A DNA stretch of 7,107 bases from DASUAO01 sp046484625 (GTDB lineage: Bacteria; Actinomycetota; Acidimicrobiia; IMCC26256; PALSA-555), in contig JAWOIO010000060.1 in NCBI GenBank assembly GCA_046484625.1, positions 1-7,107 of the forward strand, read 5' to 3'. The notes below the pieces were generated by a model, which saw only the letters and a program-made list of their open reading frames with translations, did no database searches and was not told the origin of the DNA. Below are positions 1 to 6,644 of this stretch, piece after piece. Every line of letters begins with the position of its first letter. Within the stretch, counting starts at the first letter, position 1. The translations under genes and the position numbers were made by a program.

Positions 1-539
1 CGTGGGTCACGCCTGAAGCGGTGAACTTCATGATCCGCTGGGCACGGGGCCTCGTGTGCATGCCGAGCGCGCCGTCGGTGCTCGACCGCCTTGGTCTCGC
101 GCCGATGGTGGCGCCCGAGCATGCCGGGTGCGACACCGCGTTCACCGTGTCGATCGACCATCTCGACGCCGGGAGCGGGATCGGCGCGGCCGACCGTGCG
201 CTCACGATCCGGCGCGCGATCGAGCCCGACATCGAGCCGCGGCAGTTCAAGCGACCTGGCCACGTCTTCCCGCTGCGCGCCCGTGAAGGCGGGACGCTCG
301 AGCGGCGCGGGCACACCGAGGCCGCCGTCGACCTCGCGGTCCTGTGTGGGCTGGCGCCGGTCGCGGTGATCTGTGAGGTGCTCGACCAGGACGGATCCCC
401 CGCGCGGTTCCCGGCACTCGAGCAGTTCGCATCGGATCACCGCATCGCGATGATCTCCGTCGACCAGATCGCCGAGCACCGCAAGGCCACCGCCGGCGAC
501 GCAGGTGCCGACCGGACTCCGGCCACCCTGCTCCTCTAG
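1..539 (+). CDS. ribB: 3,4-dihydroxy-2-butanone 4-phosphate synthase, 5'-truncated by the window edge
   Basis: RibB converts D-ribulose 5-phosphate to 3,4-dihydroxy-2-butanone 4-phosphate plus formate, supplying the four-carbon unit of riboflavin in the cytosol. The frame is already open at position 3 and reads WVTPEAVNFM, the family segment after the acidic DREDEGD loop, so roughly the first 30-40 residues, including that metal-binding loop, lie outside the window. The GTG at 21 is an internal valine, not the start. Visible family motifs are TAFTVSID, the ADRALTI substrate segment, RPGHVFPL, GHTEAAVDLA (metal-binding His) and VICEVLDQDG (catalytic Glu). The frame stops about 30 residues after the last conserved motif, so no GTP cyclohydrolase II (RibA) domain follows and this is a stand-alone RibB. 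It converges on the lysoplasmalogenase gene. Any rib operon partners would be to the left, out of view. Confidence 0.93.
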   Translation, partial: WVTPEAVNFMIRWARGLVCMPSAPSVLDRLGLAPMVAPEHAGCDTAFTVSIDHLDAGSGIGAADRALTIRRAIEPDIEPRQFKRPGHVFPLRAREGGTLERRGHTEAAVDLAVLCGLAPVAVICEVLDQDGSPARFPALEQFASDHRIAMISVDQIAEHRKATAGDAGADRTPATLLL

Positions 540-589
540 GAGACCGCTCCTGCTCCTCCAGGAGAGGGGTCAGACCAGGGACCCAGACC
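531..589. terminator. Dyad-rich spacer between convergent genes, possible bidirectional terminator
   Basis: A palindrome CTCCTCTAGGAG at 531-542 overlaps the last two sense codons and the stop of ribB. A near-copy, CTCCTCCAGGAG, differing at one base, lies at 553-564, 22 bases further on. A third dyad pairs GGGTC (567-571) with GACCC (580-584), and CAGACC is repeated at 571-576 and 584-589. The hairpins can form in transcripts from either strand, which suits a site between two convergent stops. No T-run follows on either strand and the first two dyads have only two-base loops in the fully paired form, so a classical intrinsic terminator is not proven. Confidence 0.4.
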
Positions 590-593
590 TGCG

Positions 594-1229
594 TCAGAGC
601 AGGGAGAGGACGAGGCCCGCGAGGGCGGCGTGGTACGTGACCATGATCGCCACGCGACCTCCGCGGTGGTCCCGCACGAACCGAGTCTCGGCGATCAGTG
701 CGTCGGACGCCATGAAGAGGAGCGCTCCGGCGATCGCGACGGCGTTCCCGCTCGCGATGGCGGTCGCGGCCATCGCGCCGATCGCCCCGATGTAGACCAC
801 GACCGGGACGACGAGCTCGGACCGGCCCGAGGCACGGAGCGCGCGGACGAACCGCCGGCACAGCGGCACCGCGAGGGCGGCCACGATCCCCACCCCGAGC
901 ATGTGCTCCGCGACGGTGCCGGCGTGCAGCGAGAACCCGACGGCGAACAGCAGCTGGGCGACGAGGAACGACCCGAGCCCGAACACGAAGCGGCCGCCCG
1001 GGAGCATGAGGAACACGTCACCGGCCAGGCACGCGACCAGCGCGACGACGAACCACGTGCGGACGTCGCCGTGCACCGGGTCGAGTGTCAGCGCAACCGC
1101 GAGGAACGCGATCGTCGCCGTCGGCTTCGCGACGTACTCGAGCGTCGTCAGCCCACGACCGACGGCGACCCAGTCGACGACAGCCGCGATGCCGGCACAA
1201 CCGAGCAACACCCACGCCGTGGTCGTCAT
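594..1229 (-). CDS. YhhN-family lysoplasmalogenase-like membrane protein
   Basis: This is a 211-residue protein of the YhhN/TMEM86 family. Characterised members cleave the vinyl-ether bond of lysoplasmalogens to a fatty aldehyde and a glycerophospho-head group. It is nearly all hydrophobic, with about seven to eight membrane segments. Family landmarks are YVAKP (32-36), LAGDVFLML (68-76, Asp71), the FGLGSFLVAQ stretch (83-92), ALLFMASDALIAETRF (169-184, Asp176) and the terminal TYHAALAGLVL. Asp71 and Asp176 are the expected conserved acidic residues. The ATG at 1229 is preferred over an in-frame ATG at 1265, because AGGA lies seven bases ahead of it and the family domain starts directly after it; the upstream start would also run across the divergent spacer. 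Activity is inferred from family only. Plasmalogens are not universal in actinobacteria, so the natural substrate is uncertain. Confidence 0.85.
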   Translation of the reverse strand: MTTTAWVLLGCAGIAAVVDWVAVGRGLTTLEYVAKPTATIAFLAVALTLDPVHGDVRTWFVVALVACLAGDVFLMLPGGRFVFGLGSFLVAQLLFAVGFSLHAGTVAEHMLGVGIVAALAVPLCRRFVRALRASGRSELVVPVVVYIGAIGAMAATAIASGNAVAIAGALLFMASDALIAETRFVRDHRGGRVAIMVTYHAALAGLVLSLL

Positions 1230-1236
1230 GGTCTGA

Positions 1237-1240
1237 TCCT
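1237..1240 (-). promoter_or_regulatory. AGGA ribosome-binding site (or part of a -10 element) of the YhhN-family gene
   Basis: Reading leftward, AGGA sits seven bases before the ATG at 1229, acceptable Shine-Dalgarno spacing. The same bases belong to CAGGAT (1241 down to 1236), which is exactly six bases from the ATG, the geometry also seen at the -10-like hexamers of neighbouring genes. The sequence alone cannot say which reading is right. Confidence 0.4.
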
Positions 1241-1262
1241 GCCCCAGCGGACGGCCGCAGGC

Positions 1263-1268
1263 CATGAT
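1263..1268 (+). promoter_or_regulatory. Candidate -10 element for leaderless start of the YihY/BrkB gene
   Basis: CATGAT (1263-1268) keeps the A at position 2 and the T at position 6 of the TANNNT consensus, and is followed by six bases and the GTG at 1275. No Shine-Dalgarno sequence precedes either that GTG or the ATG at 1281. Only 45 bases separate this GTG from the divergent ATG at 1229, so both promoters must fit in this spacer or reach into a coding region. No -35 element is recognisable. The first position departs from consensus, so this is weaker than the pdxH and UbiA cases. Confidence 0.28.
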
Positions 1269-1274
1269 CGGGCC

Positions 1275-2123
1275 GTGCGGATGCTGCGTACGGCGATCGG
1301 GACCGCGCTGAAGGCGGCGCGGGAGCTCCAGCGCCGATACAACGCGATCGGCGGTCCCACCCTCGCCGGAGGCGTGACCCTCTACGGGTTCCTCGCCATG
1401 TTCGCCCTGCTGGTGCTCGGCGTCGCGGTGCTCGGGTACATCTCGGCCGGGGACAGCAACCTCGCCGGCGACCTCACCCGCGAGCTGGGCCTCACCGGCC
1501 AGGCGGCCCGCATGGTCACCTCATCGGTCGAGGCGGCCCAGGACAGCCGCCGGCTGACGACGGTGTTCGGGGTGATCGGCATCGTCTGGCTCGGTTCGAG
1601 CTTTGCGCTCGTCGTGGCCAACGCGTTCGACGCCGCCTGGCGCGTCCCCGGGCGCGGCCTGCACGACCGGGTCATCGGTCTCGTCTGGCTCGCCGGCGGC
1701 GCCGTGCTCGCGGTGGTGTCGGGGGGCGCCACCGCCCTGTGGGCCCTGCTGCCGAGCGCCTTCGCGCCTCTGGTGATCGTCGTGACCATCGTCGGCAACG
1801 GCGCACTCTGGATGTGGACGTCGTGGCTGCTCCCGAACCGCTCGATCTCGTGGCGCCCGCTCCTCGTTCCCGCGTTGATCGCGGCCGTGTTGCTCGAGGT
1901 GCTGAAGGTCGCGGGAGCGTACGTGGTGCCGCACTTCGTCGCGACCTCGTCGGAGCTCTACGGATCGATCGGTGTGATCTTCGCGATCCTCCTGTGGCTC
2001 CTCGTGCTCGGCCGCCTGGTCGTGTACCTCGCGGTCATCGAGGCCTGGCGCGCCGAAGGGGGCCGATCGCCCCGACCGCTCAAGGCTGGAGCCGCGTCCT
2101 CGTCCACCCCTGGTCGTCCCTGA
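1275..2123 (+). CDS. YihY/BrkB-family inner-membrane protein
   Basis: This is a 282-residue integral membrane protein of the YihY/virulence factor BrkB family, whose biochemical role is not settled. After a basic amphipathic N-terminus it shows the family's first membrane helix (about 29-53), an FGVIGIVWLGSSFALVVANAFDAAWR block (roughly 98-123), further helices at about 133-157 and 161-185, then LLVPALIAAVLLEVLKVAG (195-213). The family signature near the C-terminus is SSELYGSIGVIFAILLW (225-241) with a last helix to about 256. About six helices in all. The last 24 residues are polar, Pro/Ser-rich and unconserved in type, and their DNA overlaps the pdxH tail by 44 bases on the opposite strand. 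The start is GTG 1275 if the upstream hexamer is a leaderless promoter, otherwise ATG 1281. The reading frame is open far upstream (from 630), but that part is the antisense of the lysoplasmalogenase gene. Confidence 0.82.
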   Translation: MRMLRTAIGTALKAARELQRRYNAIGGPTLAGGVTLYGFLAMFALLVLGVAVLGYISAGDSNLAGDLTRELGLTGQAARMVTSSVEAAQDSRRLTTVFGVIGIVWLGSSFALVVANAFDAAWRVPGRGLHDRVIGLVWLAGGAVLAVVSGGATALWALLPSAFAPLVIVVTIVGNGALWMWTSWLLPNRSISWRPLLVPALIAAVLLEVLKVAGAYVVPHFVATSSELYGSIGVIFAILLWLLVLGRLVVYLAVIEAWRAEGGRSPRPLKAGAASSSTPGRP

Positions 2124-2685
2124 CGTACGCGATGCGGTCGTGGAGCCGGTCGTCCCGGTGCTGCCACAGCTCCACCTCGCGCGGCTCGACCACGTAGCCG
2201 CCCCAGAACGGCGGGAGCTCGGCGTCGCCGTCGGGACCGAGGCGCGCGTCGGACTCCTCGACCAGCGCCTCGAGCGATGCCCGATCCGGGACCGGGGCAC
2301 TCTGGTGCGACGCCCATGCCGATCGCCGGCTCGCGTCGGGCCGACGGAGCCAGTACGCGCGGGAATCGTCGGCGGCGAGCCGGACGACGTCCCCGACCGC
2401 CCGGACCTGGCGCCCCTGCTCCCGCCAGTGCAGCACGATGGCGGCGCGTGGGTTCGCCGACAGCTCGGTCCCCTTTCGGCTCCCGTAGTTGGTGAAGAAC
2501 CGGAAGCCGCGCTCGTCGAGCCCGCGCAGCAGCACGACCCGCGCCGACGGCTGCCCGTCGGGTGTTGCGGTCGCCACGACCATCGCGTCCCAGTCGACGA
2601 CGCCGGCGTCGCGCGCGTCGTCCGCCCACCGGGCCACCTCCGGCATCGGCGTCGGTCCGACGGACTCCTCAGTGAGCTCGGCCAC
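2080..2685 (-). CDS. pdxH: Pyridoxamine/pyridoxine 5'-phosphate oxidase
   Basis: PdxH is a cytosolic FMN enzyme that oxidises pyridoxine or pyridoxamine 5'-phosphate to pyridoxal 5'-phosphate with O2. The 201-residue product follows the family end to end: MVVATATPDGQPSARVVLLR (35-54), FRFFTNYGSRKGTEL (61-75, FMN phosphate contacts), RQVRAVGDV (92-100), AWASHQS (123-129), PPFWGGYVV (158-166), VELWQ (171-175), RLHDR (180-184; Arg180 and His182 match the PLP-binding pair of E. coli PdxH) and the terminal TRTRLQP. The N-terminus is shorter than in E. coli PdxH (218 residues) and lacks the RxxY lid segment. The GTG at 2685 is chosen over ATG 2742, because the latter would overlap the start of the divergent VOC gene and adds nothing family-like. 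No Shine-Dalgarno sequence is present. A TACCCT hexamer lies six bases upstream. Confidence 0.92.
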   Translation of the reverse strand: MAELTEESVGPTPMPEVARWADDARDAGVVDWDAMVVATATPDGQPSARVVLLRGLDERGFRFFTNYGSRKGTELSANPRAAIVLHWREQGRQVRAVGDVVRLAADDSRAYWLRRPDASRRSAWASHQSAPVPDRASLEALVEESDARLGPDGDAELPPFWGGYVVEPREVELWQHRDDRLHDRIAYVRDDQGWTRTRLQP

Positions 2686-2691
2686 GCTCGG

Positions 2692-2697
2692 AGGGTA
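2692..2697 (-). promoter_or_regulatory. pdxH: Candidate -10 element, leaderless promoter of pdxH
   Basis: Read leftward, TACCCT fits the actinobacterial TANNNT -10 consensus and is followed by exactly six bases (CCGAGC) and the GTG start at 2685, so transcription would begin at or next to the start codon. The absence of any Shine-Dalgarno sequence supports this. No -35 motif is recognisable at 17-18 bases spacing. Confidence 0.45.
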
Positions 2698-2711
2698 CCG
2701 GGGCCAGGCGG

Positions 2712-2717
2712 TACGGT
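2712..2717 (+). promoter_or_regulatory. Candidate -10 element of the VOC-family gene
   Basis: TACGGT matches TANNNT and would place the transcription start near 2724, giving a leader of roughly 17 bases that includes the AAAGGAG ribosome-binding site. It lies in the 55-base spacer shared with the divergent pdxH promoter, so the two polymerase footprints would overlap. No clear -35 motif is visible. Confidence 0.35.
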
Positions 2718-2727
2718 CCCTACGGCG

Positions 2728-2734
2728 AAAGGAG
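2728..2734 (+). promoter_or_regulatory. Strong Shine-Dalgarno site that fixes the VOC gene start
   Basis: AAAGGAG ends six bases before the ATG at 2741. It is the best ribosome-binding site in the window and rules against starts further upstream in the same open frame (which runs back into pdxH antisense). Confidence 0.8.
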
Positions 2735-2740
2735 CCGACC

Positions 2741-3268
2741 ATGGCGTTCCACCACGTCGCGATCGCGACCCGGGACCTCGACGCGACCCACCACTTCTAC
2801 TCCGAGGTCATGGGCTTCACGCTGGCGAAGGTCGAGGCGGCTGCGGCGCCCGAGGGCGGCTGGGCCCGGCACCTGTTCTACGACACCGGCGACGGCAGCT
2901 GCCTGGCCGTCTGGGACATCCACGACGACCCCGCGATCCCCGAGGACTTCGATCCGTCGATCAGCCGGGGACTCGGGCTCCCCTCGTGGACCAACCACCT
3001 CGCGTTCGATACCGGCGACCTCGCGACGCTCGACCGGCACCACGCTCGTTGGACCGAGCACGGCTACGACGTGCTGCGGATCGACCACGGCTGGTGCACG
3101 TCGATCTACGTCGACGACCCGAACGGGATCGCGGTGGAGTTCTGCTGCACCACGCAGGCGTTCACCGCCGCCGATCGGCGCGCCGCCGAGGAGCTCCGGA
3201 GCGCGACCCGCCCCCCGCTCTCCGAGCCACCAGCGGCCGAGATCTTCGAGGGCTCCACCTCCGGCTGA
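2741..3268 (+). CDS. VOC-superfamily metalloprotein (glyoxalase/extradiol dioxygenase fold)
   Basis: This is a 175-residue protein with the two beta-alpha-beta-beta-beta modules of the vicinal oxygen chelate fold. Module 1 opens with FHHVAIATRDLDATHHFYSE (3-22), and module 2 with WTNHLAFDTGDLATLDRH (83-100). The latter ends in IYVDDPNGIAVEFCC (122-136). The likely metal set is His5, His86 and Glu133, the two-His-one-carboxylate pattern of type I extradiol dioxygenases and many VOC lyases. The set is complete, so the protein is probably catalytic. The final 35 residues are polar, Ala/Glu/Pro-rich and probably flexible. The substrate cannot be assigned; isomerase, lyase, dioxygenase and resistance functions all occur in this superfamily. 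It lies upstream of, and co-directional with, the acyl-CoA dehydrogenase operon, but a stem-loop and a separate promoter candidate stand between them. Confidence 0.85.
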   Translation: MAFHHVAIATRDLDATHHFYSEVMGFTLAKVEAAAAPEGGWARHLFYDTGDGSCLAVWDIHDDPAIPEDFDPSISRGLGLPSWTNHLAFDTGDLATLDRHHARWTEHGYDVLRIDHGWCTSIYVDDPNGIAVEFCCTTQAFTAADRRAAEELRSATRPPLSEPPAAEIFEGSTSG

Positions 3269-3287
3269 TCGGCCGGTCGGGCCGATC
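3267..3287 (+). terminator. Stem-loop at the end of the VOC gene
   Basis: A perfect eight-base stem, GATCGGCC (3267-3274) with GGCCGATC (3280-3287), encloses a five-base loop and begins inside the TGA stop codon of the VOC gene. There is no following T-run, which is common for high-GC actinobacterial terminators. Since the sequence is a dyad in DNA, a protein-binding site next to the promoter of the following operon is an alternative. Confidence 0.45.
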
Positions 3288-3297
3288 GCGCGGCCGG

Positions 3298-3303
3298 TAG
3301 GGT
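3298..3303 (+). promoter_or_regulatory. Candidate -10 element of the acyl-CoA dehydrogenase operon
   Basis: TAGGGT fits TANNNT and would start transcription near 3310, giving a leader of about 23 bases with the GGAGG ribosome-binding site. It lies just after the stem-loop that ends the preceding gene, a sensible order of terminator then promoter. No -35 motif is recognisable. Confidence 0.33.
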
Positions 3304-3323
3304 GCGCGACGCCCACATCCCCT

Positions 3324-3328
3324 GGAGG
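3324..3328 (+). promoter_or_regulatory. Shine-Dalgarno site of the acyl-CoA dehydrogenase gene
   Basis: GGAGG stands four bases before the ATG at 3333. The spacing is slightly short, but it is a strong match and no competing start lies nearby in the frame. Confidence 0.7.
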
Positions 3329-3332
3329 CCCC

Positions 3333-4546
<1,214 letters not shown>

Positions 4547-4550
<4 letters not shown>

Positions 4551-5461
4551 AGGTCCGCATCGGCGCGGGACTCGGCGTCGGTGGGCTCCACGACGACGGC
4601 CGCTTCGGCGAGCTCGTCGATGCCCTCGAGGACCTCCGGTTCGACTCGCTGTGGCTGTCGGAGCGGGTGGGTGGCGGAGCGCCCGATCCGCTCGTCGGGC
4701 TGGCGTTCGCGGCCGGCCGCACCCGACGCCTGAAGCTCGGCACGAGCGTGCAGGTGCTGCCGGGCCGGAATCCTGCGTTGCTGGCCAAGGCCTGGGCGAG
4801 CCTGGACCGCCTCTCGGGCGGGCGGGCCCTCCCGGCCTTCGGGCTCGGCAACCCCCTTGCCGCCGAGCACCAGGCCTTCGCCGTCCGCCGGGAGGATCGG
4901 GCGCCGATCTTCGACGAGGCGCTCCCGCTGCTGCGACGGCTGTGGACCGAGGGCGCCGTCGACCACGAGGGCCCGCACTTCTCCTACGAGGGGCTCTCGG
5001 TCGAGCCGAAGCCCCTCCAGCGTCCGTTCGACGTGTGGCTGGGCGGTCGCGCGCCGTCGGAGCTGCGACGATGCGGCCGTCTCGGCGACGGGTGGCTCGC
5101 CAGCTTCCTCGGCCCCGAGGAGTGCGCGGCGAGGCGACCCGTCATCGAGGAGGCAGCGGCGGGGGCCGGGCGCACCATCGACCCCGAGCACTTCGGCGCC
5201 ATGATCGTGTACTCGGCTCGCACGATCCCCGACGCGCTCCGCGCCCGCCTCGCCGCGGTCCGCCCGGAGGCAGCGGCCGAGGACCTGGTCGCCGCAGGCG
5301 TCGACGCGCTGCGCGCTCGGATCGAGGAGTACGTCGCGCACGGGTTCTCCAAGCTCGTCGTGGTCCCCGTCGACCAACCCGGTGGTCACGATGCCGAGGC
5401 CACCAGCTGGGCCGACGAGCTGGCACCCATCGCCGAGGCGACGCTCGACCTGCAGACCTGA
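4547..5461 (+). CDS. Luciferase-like (LLM) family, probably F420-dependent oxidoreductase
   Basis: This is a 304-residue protein of the bacterial luciferase-like TIM-barrel superfamily. In actinobacteria most such proteins use coenzyme F420, others FMN. Landmarks are the N-terminal beta strand VKVRIGAGLG, RFDSLWLSER (31-40), RRLKLGTSVQVLPGRNPALLAKAWASLD (about 60-87), LSGGRALPAFGLGNP (89-103), DEALPLLRRLWTEG (123-136), HEGPHFSYEGLSVEPKP (140-156) and WLGGRAPSELRRCGRLGDGWL (164-184). The start is the GTG at 4547, whose last two bases form the TGA stop of the acyl-CoA dehydrogenase, so translation is very probably coupled; AGGGG at 4531-4535 is a rather distant Shine-Dalgarno. Fusion to that enzyme is excluded because the frames differ. 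F420 rather than FMN use is inferred from lineage and family, and the substrate is unknown. The stop is one base from the convergent prenyltransferase stop. Confidence 0.88.
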
Positions 5462-5462
5462 C

Positions 5463-6506
5463 TCAGACGTCGAGTAGCACGCCTGCGGCCATCCCCACGA
5501 CCAGCAGCCCGCCGGCGACGCGGGTGTGGACGAACGCGAGCGCCGCGAACCAGAGGGGCCAGATCGGGAAGCCCGCGGGAGGGGCGTCGGGCTTGGGCGA
5601 CGAGAACGGCCCCCACACTCGTGCCAGGCGGGCCAGACCCAGCAGGCAGACCAGCGAGAGGATCGGCACGGTGTCGGTCGCGACGAGCGCGCCCACCAGC
5701 GGGTAGAAGGCGAGCATCATCGTCTTGGTCAGTGCGCGGCTCCGCTGCTCGCCGAGGATCACCGGCAGGGTCCGGGTCCCGTCGGGCTCGTCCCACGGGA
5801 TCTTGTCGATGTGCTTGCCCATGAGCACCGCGGTGCACAGCAGCGCGTACGGCAGCGACGCGAGCACCACCTCCCAGGTGATGGAGCCGACCATCGCGTA
5901 GTAGGTGCCGCCGACCATCAGCGGTCCCCACACCACGAGGACGGTGGGCTCGCCGAGCCCCCGCTTCTTGAGTCGGAGCGGCGGTGCCGTGTAGGCGATG
6001 GAGAGGGCGAACCCCCCGAGGCCGAAGGCCAGGATCGGCCACCCACGCTCGACGACCAGCACGACGAGGATCGCGAGGTCGAGCACGTTCACGGCCAGGG
6101 CACGCAGCGCCAGGCCCCGACGGGTGGCCATCCCGGAGAGCACGGGGTGCGGCGCGTAGAGCGCTCGTGGATACGCGGCGTCGTCCGTGCCGACCTCGAG
6201 GTCCCAGAGGTCGTTCATGAGGTTGTTCGACATGTGGGCCAGCAGGATCCCGACGACCGCGAGCGCCCAGAGCCACTCGTCGGTCCGGCCTCCGGCGTTC
6301 CACCAGCCCAGGAGACCGGCGACGAGGCCGGCGGTGAGGGTCATCGGGAGCACCGATGCCCGCACGAGGAGGATCCAGCGGGTGACGACGTCGAGCTCCC
6401 CGACCCCGGGCGGAGGATTGCCGGTCGCGAGCGCGACGCGCCAACGGTGCGGGAGACCGCGCCTCGTCCCCTGTTCGGAGTCCTTCGGTGTGTCGACGCC
6501 GGTCAC
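5463..6506 (-). CDS. UbiA-family membrane prenyltransferase, MenA-like
   Basis: This is a 347-residue integral membrane enzyme that should transfer a polyprenyl group from its diphosphate to an aromatic or other acceptor; DHNA prenylation in menaquinone synthesis is the leading guess. The first Asp-rich motif is SNNLMNDLWDLEVGTD (93-108; Asp99, Asp102, Asp108), and the second is HIDKIPWDEPDGTRTL (232-247; Asp234, Asp239, Asp242), followed by PVILGE. AYTAPPLRLKKRGLGEP (171-187) is the classic family loop. About eight or nine helices are visible between residues 45 and 345, with a polar 40-residue N-terminal extension. UbiA, MenA, HppT-like and digeranylgeranylglycerophosphate synthase families share these motifs, so the acceptor is uncertain; no other men or ubi gene is in view. 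The GTG at 6506 has no Shine-Dalgarno but has a TACGCT hexamer six bases upstream. Confidence 0.87.
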   Translation of the reverse strand: MTGVDTPKDSEQGTRRGLPHRWRVALATGNPPPGVGELDVVTRWILLVRASVLPMTLTAGLVAGLLGWWNAGGRTDEWLWALAVVGILLAHMSNNLMNDLWDLEVGTDDAAYPRALYAPHPVLSGMATRRGLALRALAVNVLDLAILVVLVVERGWPILAFGLGGFALSIAYTAPPLRLKKRGLGEPTVLVVWGPLMVGGTYYAMVGSITWEVVLASLPYALLCTAVLMGKHIDKIPWDEPDGTRTLPVILGEQRSRALTKTMMLAFYPLVGALVATDTVPILSLVCLLGLARLARVWGPFSSPKPDAPPAGFPIWPLWFAALAFVHTRVAGGLLVVGMAAGVLLDV

Positions 6507-6512
6507 GTCGGG

Positions 6513-6518
6513 AGCGTA
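6513..6518 (-). promoter_or_regulatory. Candidate -10 element, leaderless promoter of the prenyltransferase gene
   Basis: Read leftward, TACGCT matches TANNNT and is followed by six bases (CCCGAC) and the GTG at 6506, the same arrangement as at pdxH. No Shine-Dalgarno sequence is present. The -35 region shows no recognisable motif. Confidence 0.45.
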
Positions 6519-6556
6519 ACCCCCGGCCGAAACGTCCCGCTGCCCGGCCGCCCGCG

Positions 6557-6572
6557 CGTGGGTCCACCCGCG
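6557..6572. other. Imperfect dyad in the divergent spacer
   Basis: CGTGGG (6557-6562) can pair with CCCGCG (6567-6572) around TCCA, with one G-T wobble. It lies about midway between the divergent prenyltransferase and basic-protein genes, where an operator would be expected. With this GC content such a dyad may be chance. The 6573-6609 stretch to its right is relatively AT-rich (TTCATATGGCAGGATC and onward) and is the likeliest promoter area for the rightward gene, but I cannot choose a hexamer. Confidence 0.25.
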
Positions 6573-6609
6573 ATGGGGCGTTCATATGGCAGGATCTCGT
6601 TCGATTCCA

Positions 6610-6626
6610 TGCGCAACGGGTGCGCA
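6610..6626. other. TGCGCA-N5-TGCGCA dyad in the leader of the basic-protein gene
   Basis: Two copies of the self-palindromic hexamer TGCGCA (6610-6615 and 6621-6626) are separated by ACGGG, so their centres are 11 bases apart, one helical turn. The pair is both a direct and an inverted repeat. In RNA it forms a six-base stem with a five-base loop, whose last base is the first A of an AGGAG at 6626-6630. It could be an operator for a dimeric repressor or a leader hairpin affecting translation. Confidence 0.35.
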
Positions 6627-6631
6627 GGAGC

Positions 6632-6638
6632 GAGGGGG
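6632..6638 (+). promoter_or_regulatory. Shine-Dalgarno site of the basic repeat protein gene
   Basis: GAGGGGG ends six bases before the ATG at 6645, which sets the start. A second purine-rich AGGAG (6626-6630) lies just upstream and touches the TGCGCA dyad. Confidence 0.65.
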
Positions 6639-6644
6639 CACACC

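Noticed and set aside
21..23. GTG at 21 as the true start of ribB.
   Set aside because: The frame is open to the window edge and the residues before it (WVTPEA) match the family, so the gene begins outside the window.
630..1274. Long in-frame upstream extension of the YihY/BrkB frame.
   Set aside because: Its translation is hydrophilic Arg/Asp/Glu-rich low-complexity antisense of the YhhN-family gene, typical of GC-rich shadow frames; the family domain starts only after 1281.
2489..2740. Extended N-terminus for the VOC protein, opposite pdxH.
   Set aside because: The strong AAAGGAG site and the immediate onset of the VOC fold fix the start at 2741.
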